In this document: positions 28,249 to 36,945 of the stretch, in pieces | Layout of the letters: every line of letters begins with the position of its first letter | How positions within the stretch are numbered: position 1 is the first letter of the stretch | Assembly (NCBI RefSeq): GCF_001403635.1 | Contig: NZ_LN879468.1 | Span: 2,018,347 to 2,082,346 of the forward strand | DNA length: 64,000 nucleotides | Source of the DNA: Clostridium massiliamazoniense | GTDB taxonomy: Bacteria > Bacillota > Clostridia > Clostridiales > Clostridiaceae | Direction of reading: 5' to 3' | Translations under genes and position numbers: made by a program | Notes under the pieces: generated by a model | What the model was told of the DNA's origin: nothing | What the model saw: the letters and a program-made list of their open reading frames with translations, nothing else | Databases searched by the model: none

Positions 28249-29418
28249 ATGGGAATAAACTTTAAAATTGCCTCAAGATTTTTAGGCTCTAATAAAGTTC
28301 AAACTATTTTAATAGCTTTAGGAATTGCTATTGGTGTAACTGTTCAAATATTTTTAGGATTACTTATTAAAAATCTTAATAATGACCAAATAACAGATAC
28401 ATTAGGAAAAACATCACAAATAACAATAACTAACGAAGCTAATTCAAGTAAAACTTTTACTAACTATCAAGAAATAATAAATAATATTACTAAGAATCAT
28501 TCTAAAGAAGTAGCTGATATAACAGGAGTTTTAGATACTCCAGGTATAGTAACTAAAGGTGATGCTAGTACATCAATCTTAGTTAGAGGAATGAATTATG
28601 GACAAGGTCAAAATATCTATGATCTAAAGAGCGATTTAAAATCAGGAACATTACCTCAAAAAGAGGGACAAGTTGTTATTGGTACAGGAATAGCTAAAAA
28701 GTTTGATTTAAAAGTAGGAGATAAATTTACTTTTGCAGAACCAAATCAACAAGAAAAGACTGTAGATATAAGTGGAATAGCAGACTTTGGAGTTTCTCAA
28801 TTAAATAATTCATGGGTTGTAACTAAATTATCATACGCTCAAGATATGTTTAATGAAAAAGGCAAAGTTAATTCAATAGAAATGAAGTTATATAATAATC
28901 AAATATTTAATGCAAATACAATTGCAGATAGTATTAAGACAACTTTACCAAGTTCTTTAGCTATAACTAATTGGAAAGAAAGTAATGCTAATTTATTAAG
29001 TGCATTAAGTGGACAAAGTTCTTCAAGTATGACAATTCAAGTATTTATAATAATATCAGTAGCTATGAGTATTGCTGGAGTTTTAGCAGTTTCAGTAATG
29101 CAAAAATCAAAGCAAATCGGTATATTAAAAGCTATGGGGATTAAAAACAGAAGTGCAGCATCTATATTTATTTATCAAGGATTAATACTTGGAGTAATAG
29201 GAGCTGTTGTTGGAGGAATTTTAGGAGTAGGAATGTTTGAAATATTCTCTCACGCAGTAAAAAGTGCTACAGGTGCACCAATAGTTACAGGAAATATTTA
29301 TGGTGGATATATAATTATGAGTGCTATTATAGCAATTATAGTAGCTATTTTTGCAGCATCACTTGCAGCATCAAAATCATTAAAATTAGACCCTATGGAA
29401 GTAATAAGAAATAACTAG
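28249..29418 (+). CDS. ABC transporter permease (FtsX/MacB type)
   Basis: A 389-residue permease. One N-terminal membrane segment (residues 16-40) precedes a large external MacB-like periplasmic-core domain (about 45-255), then three C-terminal segments (about 263-285, 307-335 and 350-375). This is the layout of type VII (MacB/FtsX/LolE) mechanotransmission transporters. AAGGAGGAAT precedes the ATG. It pairs with the ATPase gene 11 bases downstream. The substrate is unknown: antimicrobial peptide export or resistance and lipoprotein handling are family options. Confidence 0.9.
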   Translation: MGINFKIASRFLGSNKVQTILIALGIAIGVTVQIFLGLLIKNLNNDQITDTLGKTSQITITNEANSSKTFTNYQEIINNITKNHSKEVADITGVLDTPGIVTKGDASTSILVRGMNYGQGQNIYDLKSDLKSGTLPQKEGQVVIGTGIAKKFDLKVGDKFTFAEPNQQEKTVDISGIADFGVSQLNNSWVVTKLSYAQDMFNEKGKVNSIEMKLYNNQIFNANTIADSIKTTLPSSLAITNWKESNANLLSALSGQSSSSMTIQVFIIISVAMSIAGVLAVSVMQKSKQIGILKAMGIKNRSAASIFIYQGLILGVIGAVVGGILGVGMFEIFSHAVKSATGAPIVTGNIYGGYIIMSAIIAIIVAIFAASLAASKSLKLDPMEVIRNN

Positions 29419-29429
29419 GAGGGTAAACA

Positions 29430-30116
29430 ATGGAAGCTATAAAATTAAAAAATATAAATAGAATTTATGGTAATAAGGTAAAAACACAGGTTTTATTCGA
29501 TATAAACCTAAGTATAGAACAAGGTGAATTTGTATCTATAATAGGACAAAGTGGTAGTGGTAAAAGTACAATGCTTAACATAGTTGGTACTCTTGATACA
29601 CCAACATCTGGAGAGGTTTATATAAATGGAACAAGAACTGATAAAATGAGTAAAAATCAGTTAGCCGAATTAAGAAATCAAGAAATAGGATTTATATTTC
29701 AGTTCCATTACTTACTTCCTGAATTCACAGTATTAGAAAATGTTCTAATGCCATATAGATTATCAGGAAAAAAAGTAACACCAGAAGTATTAGCTAGAGC
29801 GGAAAGACTTTTAGAAATTGTTAATTTATCAAAGGTAAAAAATAATAAAGCTACTGATTTATCAGGTGGACAACAACAAAGAGGTGCAATAGCAAGAGCA
29901 CTTATTAATAATCCTAAGATAATATTAGCTGATGAGCCAACAGGAAACTTAGATTCAAATACAACTCAAGAAGTATATAAACTTCTTAGAGAGATAAATA
30001 AAGAATTTAATACAACTTTCGTTATAATAACACATGACAATAGAATTGCTGAAATGGCAGATAGAGTTGTTACTGTAAAAGACGGAAAAATAGAAAGTGA
30101 TATTAAGAATAATTAA
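29430..30116 (+). CDS. ABC transporter ATP-binding protein (LolD/MacB type)
   Basis: A 228-residue ATPase with Walker A GQSGSGKST (residues 39-47), Q-loop FQFHYLLPEF, signature LSGGQQQRGAIARAL (about 144-158), Walker B IILADEPTGNLDS and the switch histidine in ITHD. The GNLDS and FxYxL features are typical of LolD/MacB-family ATPases. It energises the permease encoded directly upstream, and AGGAGGG lies in the 11-base gap. The operon ends in a terminator at 30119. Confidence 0.95.
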   Translation: MEAIKLKNINRIYGNKVKTQVLFDINLSIEQGEFVSIIGQSGSGKSTMLNIVGTLDTPTSGEVYINGTRTDKMSKNQLAELRNQEIGFIFQFHYLLPEFTVLENVLMPYRLSGKKVTPEVLARAERLLEIVNLSKVKNNKATDLSGGQQQRGAIARALINNPKIILADEPTGNLDSNTTQEVYKLLREINKEFNTTFVIITHDNRIAEMADRVVTVKDGKIESDIKNN

Positions 30117-30118
30117 TC

Positions 30119-30167
30119 ATAAAGAAGGATGCACAAAGAGATTAAAGTGCATCCTTTCTTTTTTTAC
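30119..30167 (+). terminator. terminator of ABC operon
   Basis: The stem AAAGAAGGATGCAC/GTGCATCCTTTCTTT is followed by T residues. Confidence 0.9.
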
Positions 30168-30282
30168 TATTATAGAATCATTTATATTTGAAAAAAATAA
30201 GGACAAGATATATATTAAGAAATATAAGCTGTAAACTAGAAATATAATATTGGGAATGGAATTTCTTACGGAGGAAAAGGTT

Positions 30283-31014
30283 ATGATGGAAACAAAAAAA
30301 TATTATAAGATAAAAGAAATAGCTGATAAAGCTGGAGTTACAGTAAGAACTTTAAGATACTATGATAAGATAGAACTTTTAAAACCAAGTTATAAAAATG
30401 ATTTAAATTATAGATTTTATACTGATGAAGATTTAATGGAACTTCAAAAAATTATATCACTAAAATTTTTAGGATTTTCTATTAGTGAAATAGAAGAAAT
30501 TAGAGTGGCAGATAAAAGTGAACAAGCTGAAATGCTTAAAAAGAAAAAAAGATTATTAGAACAAAAAATTAAAAATCTTAATTTTATAAATGATTCTCTT
30601 GGTAAGGTAGAGAGTAATTTAAATATAAATGATAATGATAAGGTAGAGAGCAATTTAAATATAAATACAGATATAGATTGGTGTTCTATAGCTTCTGAAA
30701 TTAAAAATTCAAGAATTGAAAGTCATAAAGCTAGCTTTGGAAAAGAAATTAAAGATAAGGAAAAACATAAGGTTTTACATGGTGAACTTATTAATGTATT
30801 AATGGAACTTTTAAAAAGAAAAAATATTAATGAGGAAGAAAAAATAATAAATGAATTAAAAGGGCATATGAACAAAATGGTCAATGGAAGTAATGGGCTT
30901 GAAATGCTTATTTACATATTAGAAGATGTTGAAGACATACCAGGACATATTAGAGGATTAACAAGTAGCGATGCTAAAGCACTTATTGATATAATAAATA
31001 AATATATAGGGTAG
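30283..31014 (+). CDS. MerR family transcriptional regulator
   Basis: 243 residues from the ATG at 30283 (GGAGGAAAAGG upstream). An in-frame TTG at 30250 lies before the ribosome site. The winged helix-turn-helix (YKIKEIADKAGVTVRTLRYYDKIELLKPS, as two joined blocks, about residues 6-35) and the SEIEEI coil are classic MerR. A coiled coil follows. A 12-residue tandem repeat (KVESNLNI... twice, a 36-bp DNA duplication at 30604-30675) lies in the linker. The C-terminal ligand-binding region is not recognised. It probably controls the adjacent ABC exporter through the 19-bp-spacer promoter at 28148. Confidence 0.88.
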   Translation: MMETKKYYKIKEIADKAGVTVRTLRYYDKIELLKPSYKNDLNYRFYTDEDLMELQKIISLKFLGFSISEIEEIRVADKSEQAEMLKKKKRLLEQKIKNLNFINDSLGKVESNLNINDNDKVESNLNINTDIDWCSIASEIKNSRIESHKASFGKEIKDKEKHKVLHGELINVLMELLKRKNINEEEKIINELKGHMNKMVNGSNGLEMLIYILEDVEDIPGHIRGLTSSDAKALIDIINKYIG

Positions 31015-31124
31015 AATGGAAGTTTTATTTTAATTTATTATATAATATTAAAAGAGGAAAAAATTGAACTTTATATGATATGATTATATTTAATTTAAAA
31101 TATATTTAAGAGGAGTTGGTACAA

Positions 31125-32348
31125 ATGAATAATATTCAAGAAAGATTTTTTAAGTATGTTAAGATTCATACTACATCAGATGAAAAAAGTACTGTAACAC
31201 CAAGTACAGAAAGACAATTTGACTTAGCTAGAGTTCTAGTAGATGATTTAAAGGCTATAGGAATAAAGGATGCTTTTGTAGATGAATTAGGTTATGTTTA
31301 TGGAACAGTTCCAAGTAATATAGATAAGAAAGTTCCAATAATTGGGCTTATAGCACATATGGATACAGCTCCTGACATGACAGGAGAAAACGTAAATCCT
31401 CAAGTAGTTAAAAATTATGATGGTGGAGATATTGTTTTAAACAAGGAGTTAAACATTGTGTTATCACCAAGTAAATCACCAGAGCTTAAAAAATATATTG
31501 GAAAGACATTAATAACTACAGATGGAACAACTCTTTTAGGAGCTGATGATAAAGCTGGTGTAACTGAAATAGTTACAGCTGTTGAGTATTTAATGAATCA
31601 TCCAGAAATAAAACATGGTGATATAAAAATAGGATTTACTCCAGATGAAGAAATAGGAAGAGGTGCTGATCACTTTAATGTAGAGCAATTTGGAGCTGAT
31701 TTTGCATACACTATTGATGGTGGATCTGTTGGAGAATTAGAGTACGAAAACTTCAATGCAGCTATGGCTAAAATAGTTATAACAGGAGTTAATGTTCATC
31801 CAGGTTATGCAAAAAATAAAATGATAAACTCTAGTTTAGTTGCTCATGAATTAATATCAATGTTACCAGCTAATGAAGTTCCAGAAAAAACTTCAGGGTA
31901 CGAAGGATTTTATTATTTAGCAAATATATCAGGAACTGTTGAAAAAACAGAAATGCTTTATGTTATAAGAGATTTCTTTAAAGATGGATATGAAAAGAGA
32001 ATAGCTAAATTTAAAGAAATAGAAGAAGTTCTTAATAAAACTTACGGTGAAGGTACTGTAAAAGTAGAAATAATAGAACAGTATAAAAATATGAAGGAAA
32101 AAATAGAACCAGTAATGCATATAATAGATAATGCAAAGTTAGCTATGGAGGAGGCTGGATTAACACCTAATATAATTCCTATAAGAGGTGGTACTGATGG
32201 TGCTAGACTTTCATTTATGGGACTTCCAACACCTAATATCTTTACAGGTGGGGAGAACTTCCATGGTAGATATGAATATATAGCATTAGAATCAATGGAG
32301 AAGGCTGTTGAAACTATACTAAATATAATCAAAATATATGCAAAGTAA
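31125..32348 (+). CDS. pepT: peptidase T (tripeptide aminopeptidase)
   Basis: 407 residues from the ATG at 31125, with AGAGGAG nine bases upstream. A TTG at 31116 overlaps that region. This M20 metallopeptidase removes N-terminal residues from tripeptides. Zinc-binding and catalytic motifs are visible: AHMDTAPD (about residues 78-85), TLLGADDKAGV (about 137-147), TPDEEIGRG (about 172-180), TIDGGSVGELEYENFNAA (about 194-211), and RGGTDGARLSF with the final GGENFHGRYEY. Length and motif order match PepT. It is cytoplasmic. Confidence 0.96.
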   Translation: MNNIQERFFKYVKIHTTSDEKSTVTPSTERQFDLARVLVDDLKAIGIKDAFVDELGYVYGTVPSNIDKKVPIIGLIAHMDTAPDMTGENVNPQVVKNYDGGDIVLNKELNIVLSPSKSPELKKYIGKTLITTDGTTLLGADDKAGVTEIVTAVEYLMNHPEIKHGDIKIGFTPDEEIGRGADHFNVEQFGADFAYTIDGGSVGELEYENFNAAMAKIVITGVNVHPGYAKNKMINSSLVAHELISMLPANEVPEKTSGYEGFYYLANISGTVEKTEMLYVIRDFFKDGYEKRIAKFKEIEEVLNKTYGEGTVKVEIIEQYKNMKEKIEPVMHIIDNAKLAMEEAGLTPNIIPIRGGTDGARLSFMGLPTPNIFTGGENFHGRYEYIALESMEKAVETILNIIKIYAK

Positions 32349-32374
32349 GGTTTAAAATAGTTTAGGAGTAGAGT

Positions 32375-32584
32375 ATGATACATTCAGTAATTTGGTTAAT
32401 TATAGCATTAATTTTAATTTGGATAGCTATAAAAATAACTATGAAGGTAGTGAAAATAGCTATAATAGTAATAGCGATTTTATTCCTTATAGGTACAGCA
32501 AAAACATTTATAAGTAATGTTAATCATAATGAAATTAATCATTCTAATAATATAACTGTATCTCAATATGCTGAACAACAATAA
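32375..32584 (+). CDS. small membrane protein
   Basis: 69 residues. Two adjoining hydrophobic segments (about residues 4-20 and 25-43) are followed by a polar tail rich in N and H. TAGGAG lies seven bases before the ATG, and a terminator follows, so it looks expressed. It could be co-transcribed with pepT, 26 bases upstream. Function unknown. Confidence 0.6.
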   Translation: MIHSVIWLIIALILIWIAIKITMKVVKIAIIVIAILFLIGTAKTFISNVNHNEINHSNNITVSQYAEQQ

Positions 32585-32607
32585 ATACAATTAAACAATG
32601 GAAAAGT

Positions 32608-32660
32608 GTTGGAGTATCCAAGGGTAGGAATTTTTCTACTTAAGGGTACTCCTTTATTTT
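32608..32660 (+). terminator. terminator after small membrane protein
   Basis: The stem GGAGTATCC/GGGTACTCC, with an inner GTAGGAA/TTTTCTAC helix, is followed by TTTATTTT. Confidence 0.75.
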
Positions 32661-32794
32661 AGTTAGTAGATTTTAAAGGTATTATTGAAAGTTACATAAG
32701 AGGAAGATAGCTTTTTAGGTGAAAGTTTATTGTATCAATAAGCATTTGCAAGGGCATAGACTATAAGTATATTAAGATTATGCTAGGAGTATTT

Positions 32795-33883
32795 ATGTTT
32801 CGATTTAAGTTAAATGATGTAGAGAGTTTTTCACTTGATAATTTAAATAGATTTTATGATTATATGATAATTGAGCGATTTAATGAAAAAAAGATGCCTA
32901 AGAAAACAGTGTTTTTATTAAAGGTTGATTTGAGCAATAAAGAGTTAGATATAGAAAAGTTGTATAGTGCAAAGCTTAGGATTTTACTTAATAGTGTGTA
33001 TAGTAAAAATAAACTTGTAACTATAAAGTTATGCAGTATTTTAAATTCCAATAAGTTACTTACTGAATTAAGTTTTGATAATTTGAGGCTTAATAAAGAA
33101 ATTGAGAGCAAAAATTTAGAGAATGGAATAAAAAATGAGTATTTAGAATTTGATATAACTGATTTATTTAAGAAGTGGATAACACATCCAGAAAGTAATA
33201 ATGGTGTGGCTATTTTAATAGATAACTCTGAAGGAAAAATAGAAGGGGAAAATGACAATGGAGACTCTCATATATTAATAGAATATAATGAGAGTAAAGT
33301 TCCTAGGTTAGAGAGATTAAGAGCTTATAATAGTGATATTGATGAAATAAGTAACTTAGCTTATAGAGGATGGAAAGAAAGAATAGTAAATGGAGTTACA
33401 GATTCGAGAGGAGAAACAGAAGATGCAGGAACAACAGGGATAACTGATGAAAGGAGAGCCACGGAAGCATGTACATTCAATGGTATAGTTGCTGTAGCAA
33501 CAGGAGATTTAAGAGGAGGAATTATAGAAAGTGGTATTTCTGTTCCTTTTAATGATACAGAATTTTTAGGTGGTAGTAATATTTCGTTGGTAAATAATAA
33601 TATTTATATTTCAAAATCAGGAATATATCTAGTAGATTGGTGGATACAAACAGCTGAAGTTTCAGTTGTTGAAAATTATAGTGTTACTTTAAAGTTAGAT
33701 AGTTCATCTATAAGTACTGTTAGAGTTTTAGCTTTATCATCAGCAGGAACTCAATATAATGGAAATGCTATAGTTAAGGTTGATGGTAGGGGCACATTGA
33801 GTTTAGTTAATAGCTCTGAAACTAGTATAAAAGTTTATACAGGAGGAGTTTATGCTCAAATGAGAGTAGTTGAACTAAGTTAG
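32795..33883 (+). CDS. DNRLRE-domain protein with BclA-like C-terminal domain
   Basis: 362 residues from the ATG at 32795 (AGGAG six bases upstream). The first half resembles DNRLRE/disaggregatase-like beta domains: an ordered series of strands ending in LEFDITDLFKKWI and a NNGVAILID stretch. A short glycine/threonine linker (GETEDAGTTGITDERRATEA, about residues 205-224) leads to a C-terminal jelly-roll. Its ISVPFNDTEFLGG ... YISKSGIYLVDWWI pattern recalls the C1q/TNF-like tip of exosporium BclA proteins. No signal peptide is seen, as is usual for spore-surface proteins. A spore-coat or exosporium role is inference. Confidence 0.6.
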   Translation: MFRFKLNDVESFSLDNLNRFYDYMIIERFNEKKMPKKTVFLLKVDLSNKELDIEKLYSAKLRILLNSVYSKNKLVTIKLCSILNSNKLLTELSFDNLRLNKEIESKNLENGIKNEYLEFDITDLFKKWITHPESNNGVAILIDNSEGKIEGENDNGDSHILIEYNESKVPRLERLRAYNSDIDEISNLAYRGWKERIVNGVTDSRGETEDAGTTGITDERRATEACTFNGIVAVATGDLRGGIIESGISVPFNDTEFLGGSNISLVNNNIYISKSGIYLVDWWIQTAEVSVVENYSVTLKLDSSSISTVRVLALSSAGTQYNGNAIVKVDGRGTLSLVNSSETSIKVYTGGVYAQMRVVELS

Positions 33884-34180
33884 AAGGAAATCTATAGATA
33901 AAAGCATATAAATAATAAAGATATGCATTAATCTTTAATAAAAAATATACTATCAAGCAATTTTTTGGTATAAGACAGATTTAGGATGTATATCTAATAT
34001 ATAGAATATTTTCATAAGTATCCATTATTCGTATAAGATATATATAAAGTTTGTAGTTATGTCTTCGTTGTAAAAATAGAAAGTTTACAAAATGGATATT
34101 TAAAATAGAAAAAATTATGATATTATTATGATATTATTTAAGTTCTTAAATAATATATTTGTTGAGTAGGACGTAAATTT
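33884..34180. other. gene-free AT-rich stretch
   Basis: About 300 bases between the surface-protein gene and a short candidate reading frame. I see no promoter of quality, no RNA family and no long frame. Confidence 0.5.
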
Positions 34181-34294
34181 ATGGAAAAAATATATAAGAT
34201 ACTTTTTTGGGTACTTTTATCAATAAGTATAATAGTTTTTATACTTTGTATTCTATTTTTTATCGTTGGATGTTATATGGGACAAGCAATGTAA
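34181..34294 (+). CDS. possible 37-residue single-pass membrane peptide
   Basis: The frame MEKIYKIL...VGCYMGQAM is almost wholly hydrophobic, with a short basic N-terminus, a single long membrane helix and a cysteine near the end. The upstream site (GTAGGACG, 11 bases before ATG) is weak. An inverted repeat lies 20 bases after the stop. It may be a real small membrane peptide in the accessory island, but evidence is thin. Confidence 0.35.
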   Translation: MEKIYKILFWVLLSISIIVFILCILFFIVGCYMGQAM

Positions 34295-34313
34295 TGTATT
34301 AAATATTTTTTAT

Positions 34314-34354
34314 TAGCCTTGATTATACTTTTTTACAAGTATAATTAAGGCTAT
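34314..34354. terminator. inverted repeat, possible bidirectional terminator
   Basis: TAGCCTTGATTATACTT pairs with AAGTATAATTAAGGCTA around a T-rich loop. It lies between the small plus-strand frame and the convergent gene ending at 34394. Confidence 0.6.
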
Positions 34355-34393
34355 AAATGTAAAGTGTTTTTTATTAAGTAATATATATTTAAT

Positions 34394-34645
34394 TTAAGTA
34401 GTTACACTTTCAAAAAGAGAATCATAATTATAAGACTTTAAATTATTACTATAATTAAATAAAATAGTTTCTTCTTTAAAGTTTTGAATATATATAGCTT
34501 TAGTATTAGAATTAAAAGTAATTCCCAATGAGTCGCTACCTGTAGTAACAACACCAGAAAAAATATTGTTTCCATAATATAATTCTTTTAATTGAAATGG
34601 ATAAGATTTATTTTCTAGTGTTAAAGTTCCTTTTAGTAATTTCAT
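34394..34645 (-). CDS. small beta-rich hypothetical protein, paralogue of 36569-36835
   Basis: 83 residues of unknown function. It shares its layout with the protein at 36569-36835: M-K-x-L-x-GTLT-x-ENK-x-YPF-x-LKE at the start and a late FN-x-NTKAI...LFN block. No signal peptide or membrane segment is seen. The ATG lacks a clear ribosome site. The same frame stays open upstream for about 24 codons with coding-like sequence (ending NIIDGKYSEIGHK) and no ATG, so this copy may be the remnant of a longer or fused gene. Confidence 0.5.
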   Translation of the reverse strand: MKLLKGTLTLENKSYPFQLKELYYGNNIFSGVVTTGSDSLGITFNSNTKAIYIQNFKEETILFNYSNNLKSYNYDSLFESVTT

Positions 34646-34729
34646 TATTTTATGGCCAATTTCACTATACTTCCCATCAATTATGTTAGCTTTTATTTGA
34701 ATTTTTATATTATCATAAGGTTAGATAGT

Positions 34730-34925
34730 TTATCCCCCTAAACATAAAATTTTTATATATGTGCTTTTACTTATTATATAATAAACAAAATAATAATCCA
34801 TGTATAAATAAAGTGATTTTTATAAATGATAAATTATTTTAAAGTGTAATTAAATGAAGTATGAAAAAGCAACTATTTGTTAACTGATTGTATATTATAA
34901 GTTTATAAAATATTGCTATTATTAT
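34730..34925. repeat. divergent intergenic region, copy A of a long direct repeat
   Basis: About 190 bases beginning at TTATCCCCCTAAACATAAAA are nearly identical to 37941-38135. Both copies separate a minus-strand gene from a plus-strand YcxB-like or membrane gene. This shows that a multi-gene segment was duplicated, not just single genes. Confidence 0.85.
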
Positions 34926-34967
34926 TATATCTTATAAATAATTAGTTCAACATGAGGGTGATTTTAT

Positions 34968-35558
34968 ATGAAAACAAGTGTTTTATTAGAAAATATAAAT
35001 GGAAGTTTAGTTAACTTAGAAAATTTTTATAGTGGATATATAATATTTTTTGAAAAGTTTTTTATATTTTCAAAAGATAAAAAAATAGAAGGTTTAATAA
35101 ATATTCTACCTAAGAATTCTGCTTATAAAGAAATTAAGGGTAGTTTAAAAAATATATTCTCTAAGGAAGAAAATATAATTGAGAAGCAAATATTTATTAT
35201 GAGAAAGAAAGCTTTGAAAGTTTATGATTTGGATGCGGAGAAACAGAAATCATTAAATAATTATGATGAACTAACACTTATACCATGTAGTCTTTATATT
35301 GAGAAACAGAAATCATTAAAAATAGGGTCAGTAATTTTATTTTTTATATATTTTTTATGTACATATCTAGGAAATGAAATTATAGATAAAAATCAATACC
35401 TTTTTGAGATTATAGATAAGAATAATTTATACATCTTATATTTTTTAATTATATTCTTATCTGTTATAGGCATAGGTCTAATATATGTTAAGATATTTGA
35501 AACTTATGTTCAAAGGAAAATGATAAAGGCTTTAAAAAATATTGAATTAAGTAACTAG
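34968..35558 (+). CDS. membrane protein of the duplicated YcxB-like locus
   Basis: A 196-residue protein. A soluble N-terminal beta-rich part (about residues 1-115) is followed by two membrane helices (about 119-137 and 152-174) and a short basic tail. It occupies the same position as the YcxB-like gene at 38220-38792 in the other copy of the locus, though sequence similarity is low. A 20-base direct repeat inside the gene encodes EKQKSLK/N twice (about residues 91-97 and 112-118). GAGGGTGAT precedes the ATG. Function unknown. Confidence 0.6.
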   Translation: MKTSVLLENINGSLVNLENFYSGYIIFFEKFFIFSKDKKIEGLINILPKNSAYKEIKGSLKNIFSKEENIIEKQIFIMRKKALKVYDLDAEKQKSLNNYDELTLIPCSLYIEKQKSLKIGSVILFFIYFLCTYLGNEIIDKNQYLFEIIDKNNLYILYFLIIFLSVIGIGLIYVKIFETYVQRKMIKALKNIELSN

Positions 35559-35596
35559 TTAGTGAGAACTTGATAATATAGTTCAAGTTATAGATA

Positions 35597-35635
35597 AAAG
35601 AGATGTTGATTGATTTCAAAATCTCTTTTTTATGT
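35597..35635 (+). terminator. intrinsic terminator
   Basis: The stem AAAAGAGAT/ATCTCTTTTT around an AT loop with a T tail lies 38 bases after the stop at 35558. Confidence 0.7.
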
Positions 35636-35688
35636 TCTAAATAATAATTTTCAATTATATATATTTGTAGGAAATGAGGGAGAAATTT

Positions 35689-36279
35689 ATGTTAAGTCAA
35701 AAGGAGAAAAAATTGTTTTTTGGTGTTTGTGCATTTTTAATAATTTGTACAATTTCTCTCATAATTTGGGGTAATCATGCTAAAGTTGAACAAGCAAAAT
35801 TAATACGCCCAAATGATAGATACGTTGAAAAGTTAGATAGTAATTTATCTATAGAAGGTGATATAGCCTATGTTGATTTATGGGGCCGTAAAACTTATGA
35901 GGCCATAGTATATGCTAATTTTAAAGGGGAGAAGATTAAATTATATAGAGTTTCAAATACAGTAAATGATAATAATTCATATGATAAAGCTGAAGTTTCG
36001 GGTTCAACTGAAATAGATGGTATAAAAGTGTATTTCATAGAACAAAAATTTAGATATAATTTATTACATTTAAGCAATGAAATCACTTTAGAAGTTCCAC
36101 TTATGGTACTTGATGATGGAACTATTCTAGGGGGAGATAATTTTTACAATTTATATGGAGAAGATAAATATAAAGAAATTAAACTAAAAGTAGCTAAATA
36201 TTGTGTGAATAATATAGATAATAAAATTTTGGTAGATAATTCAAATGAATATTTAAAGAGCATGAACCAAGAAGTGTAA
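35689..36279 (+). CDS. exported/anchored protein, copy A of a near-identical pair
   Basis: 196 residues from the ATG at 35689 (GGGAGAAA upstream). This start matches that of copy B at 38909, while the in-frame ATG at 35674 does not. An N-terminal membrane anchor (LFFGVCAFLIICTISLIIWG, residues 8-27) is followed by an extracytoplasmic domain of about 165 residues with strands around KTYEAIVYANFKGEKIKLYR. About 95 percent of residues match copy B. No known family is recognised. A toxin-immunity or surface-sensing role is possible from context but unproven. Confidence 0.65.
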   Translation: MLSQKEKKLFFGVCAFLIICTISLIIWGNHAKVEQAKLIRPNDRYVEKLDSNLSIEGDIAYVDLWGRKTYEAIVYANFKGEKIKLYRVSNTVNDNNSYDKAEVSGSTEIDGIKVYFIEQKFRYNLLHLSNEITLEVPLMVLDDGTILGGDNFYNLYGEDKYKEIKLKVAKYCVNNIDNKILVDNSNEYLKSMNQEV

Positions 36280-36305
36280 TTATAAATAAAAAGGAAAAAT
36301 ATTAA

Positions 36306-36362
36306 AGAGGGACTGTCTCAAGGTAGAATTAAATTCTAGCTTTGAAGGCAATCCCCTTTTTG
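36306..36362 (+). terminator. probable terminator of copy A
   Basis: GAGGGACTGTC near 36307 partly pairs with GGCAATCCCC, with a central AGAATT-AAATTCT helix, and ends in T5. Confidence 0.55.
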
Positions 36363-36568
36363 TATTTAAATGACTTTTTATAGATTTTGCTTAAAATATA
36401 ATCATGCAAAATAAATAAAATTTATGATATAAACTTAACTATGAATAAAGAAAATATTCTAAAAAATTTAAAACCACCTACATCAAATACAACATGTAGA
36501 TTTATAAAAATATAATTGTAGCATTGTGAAATGGCATCTTTTAATATTTTGTAGTAAGGTTCAAATAA

Positions 36569-36835
36569 TTATTTTAATTTAAGAGGACCATTTACATTAT
36601 ATAAAATAGAGGTATAATCATAAGATTTTAGTTTATCACTATGATTAAACAAAAGTGTATTTGATTCACTGTTATAAATTAATATAGCTTTAGTATTAAG
36701 ATTAAAATGGATTCTTAATATATTAGAATTATTTGAGACAGAACCTAAAAATATATTATCACCAATATGTGTTTCTTTTAAGTCAAAAGGATATGTTTTA
36801 TTTTCTATTGTTAATGTGCCTTCTAATTTTTTCAT
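36569..36835 (-). CDS. small beta-rich hypothetical protein, paralogue of 34394-34645
   Basis: 88 residues, recognisably the same family as 34394-34645 (GTLTIENKTYPFDLKE; FNLNTKAILIYN; LLFNHSDKLKSYDY). It has no membrane segment or catalytic motif. AAGGGGTTG precedes the ATG. It follows the membrane protein gene 36946-37938 on the same strand by 110 bases and may be co-transcribed. Function unknown. Confidence 0.6.
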   Translation of the reverse strand: MKKLEGTLTIENKTYPFDLKETHIGDNIFLGSVSNNSNILRIHFNLNTKAILIYNSESNTLLFNHSDKLKSYDYTSILYNVNGPLKLK

Positions 36836-36945
36836 TTGTTCAACCCCTTACTGCAATATAATTTTAATAATATAAATTAAAATTAATAATAAAGTAATAA
36901 AATAGTTTTAAAATCTTCTAAGATTGTATTATTAAAAGATAAATT

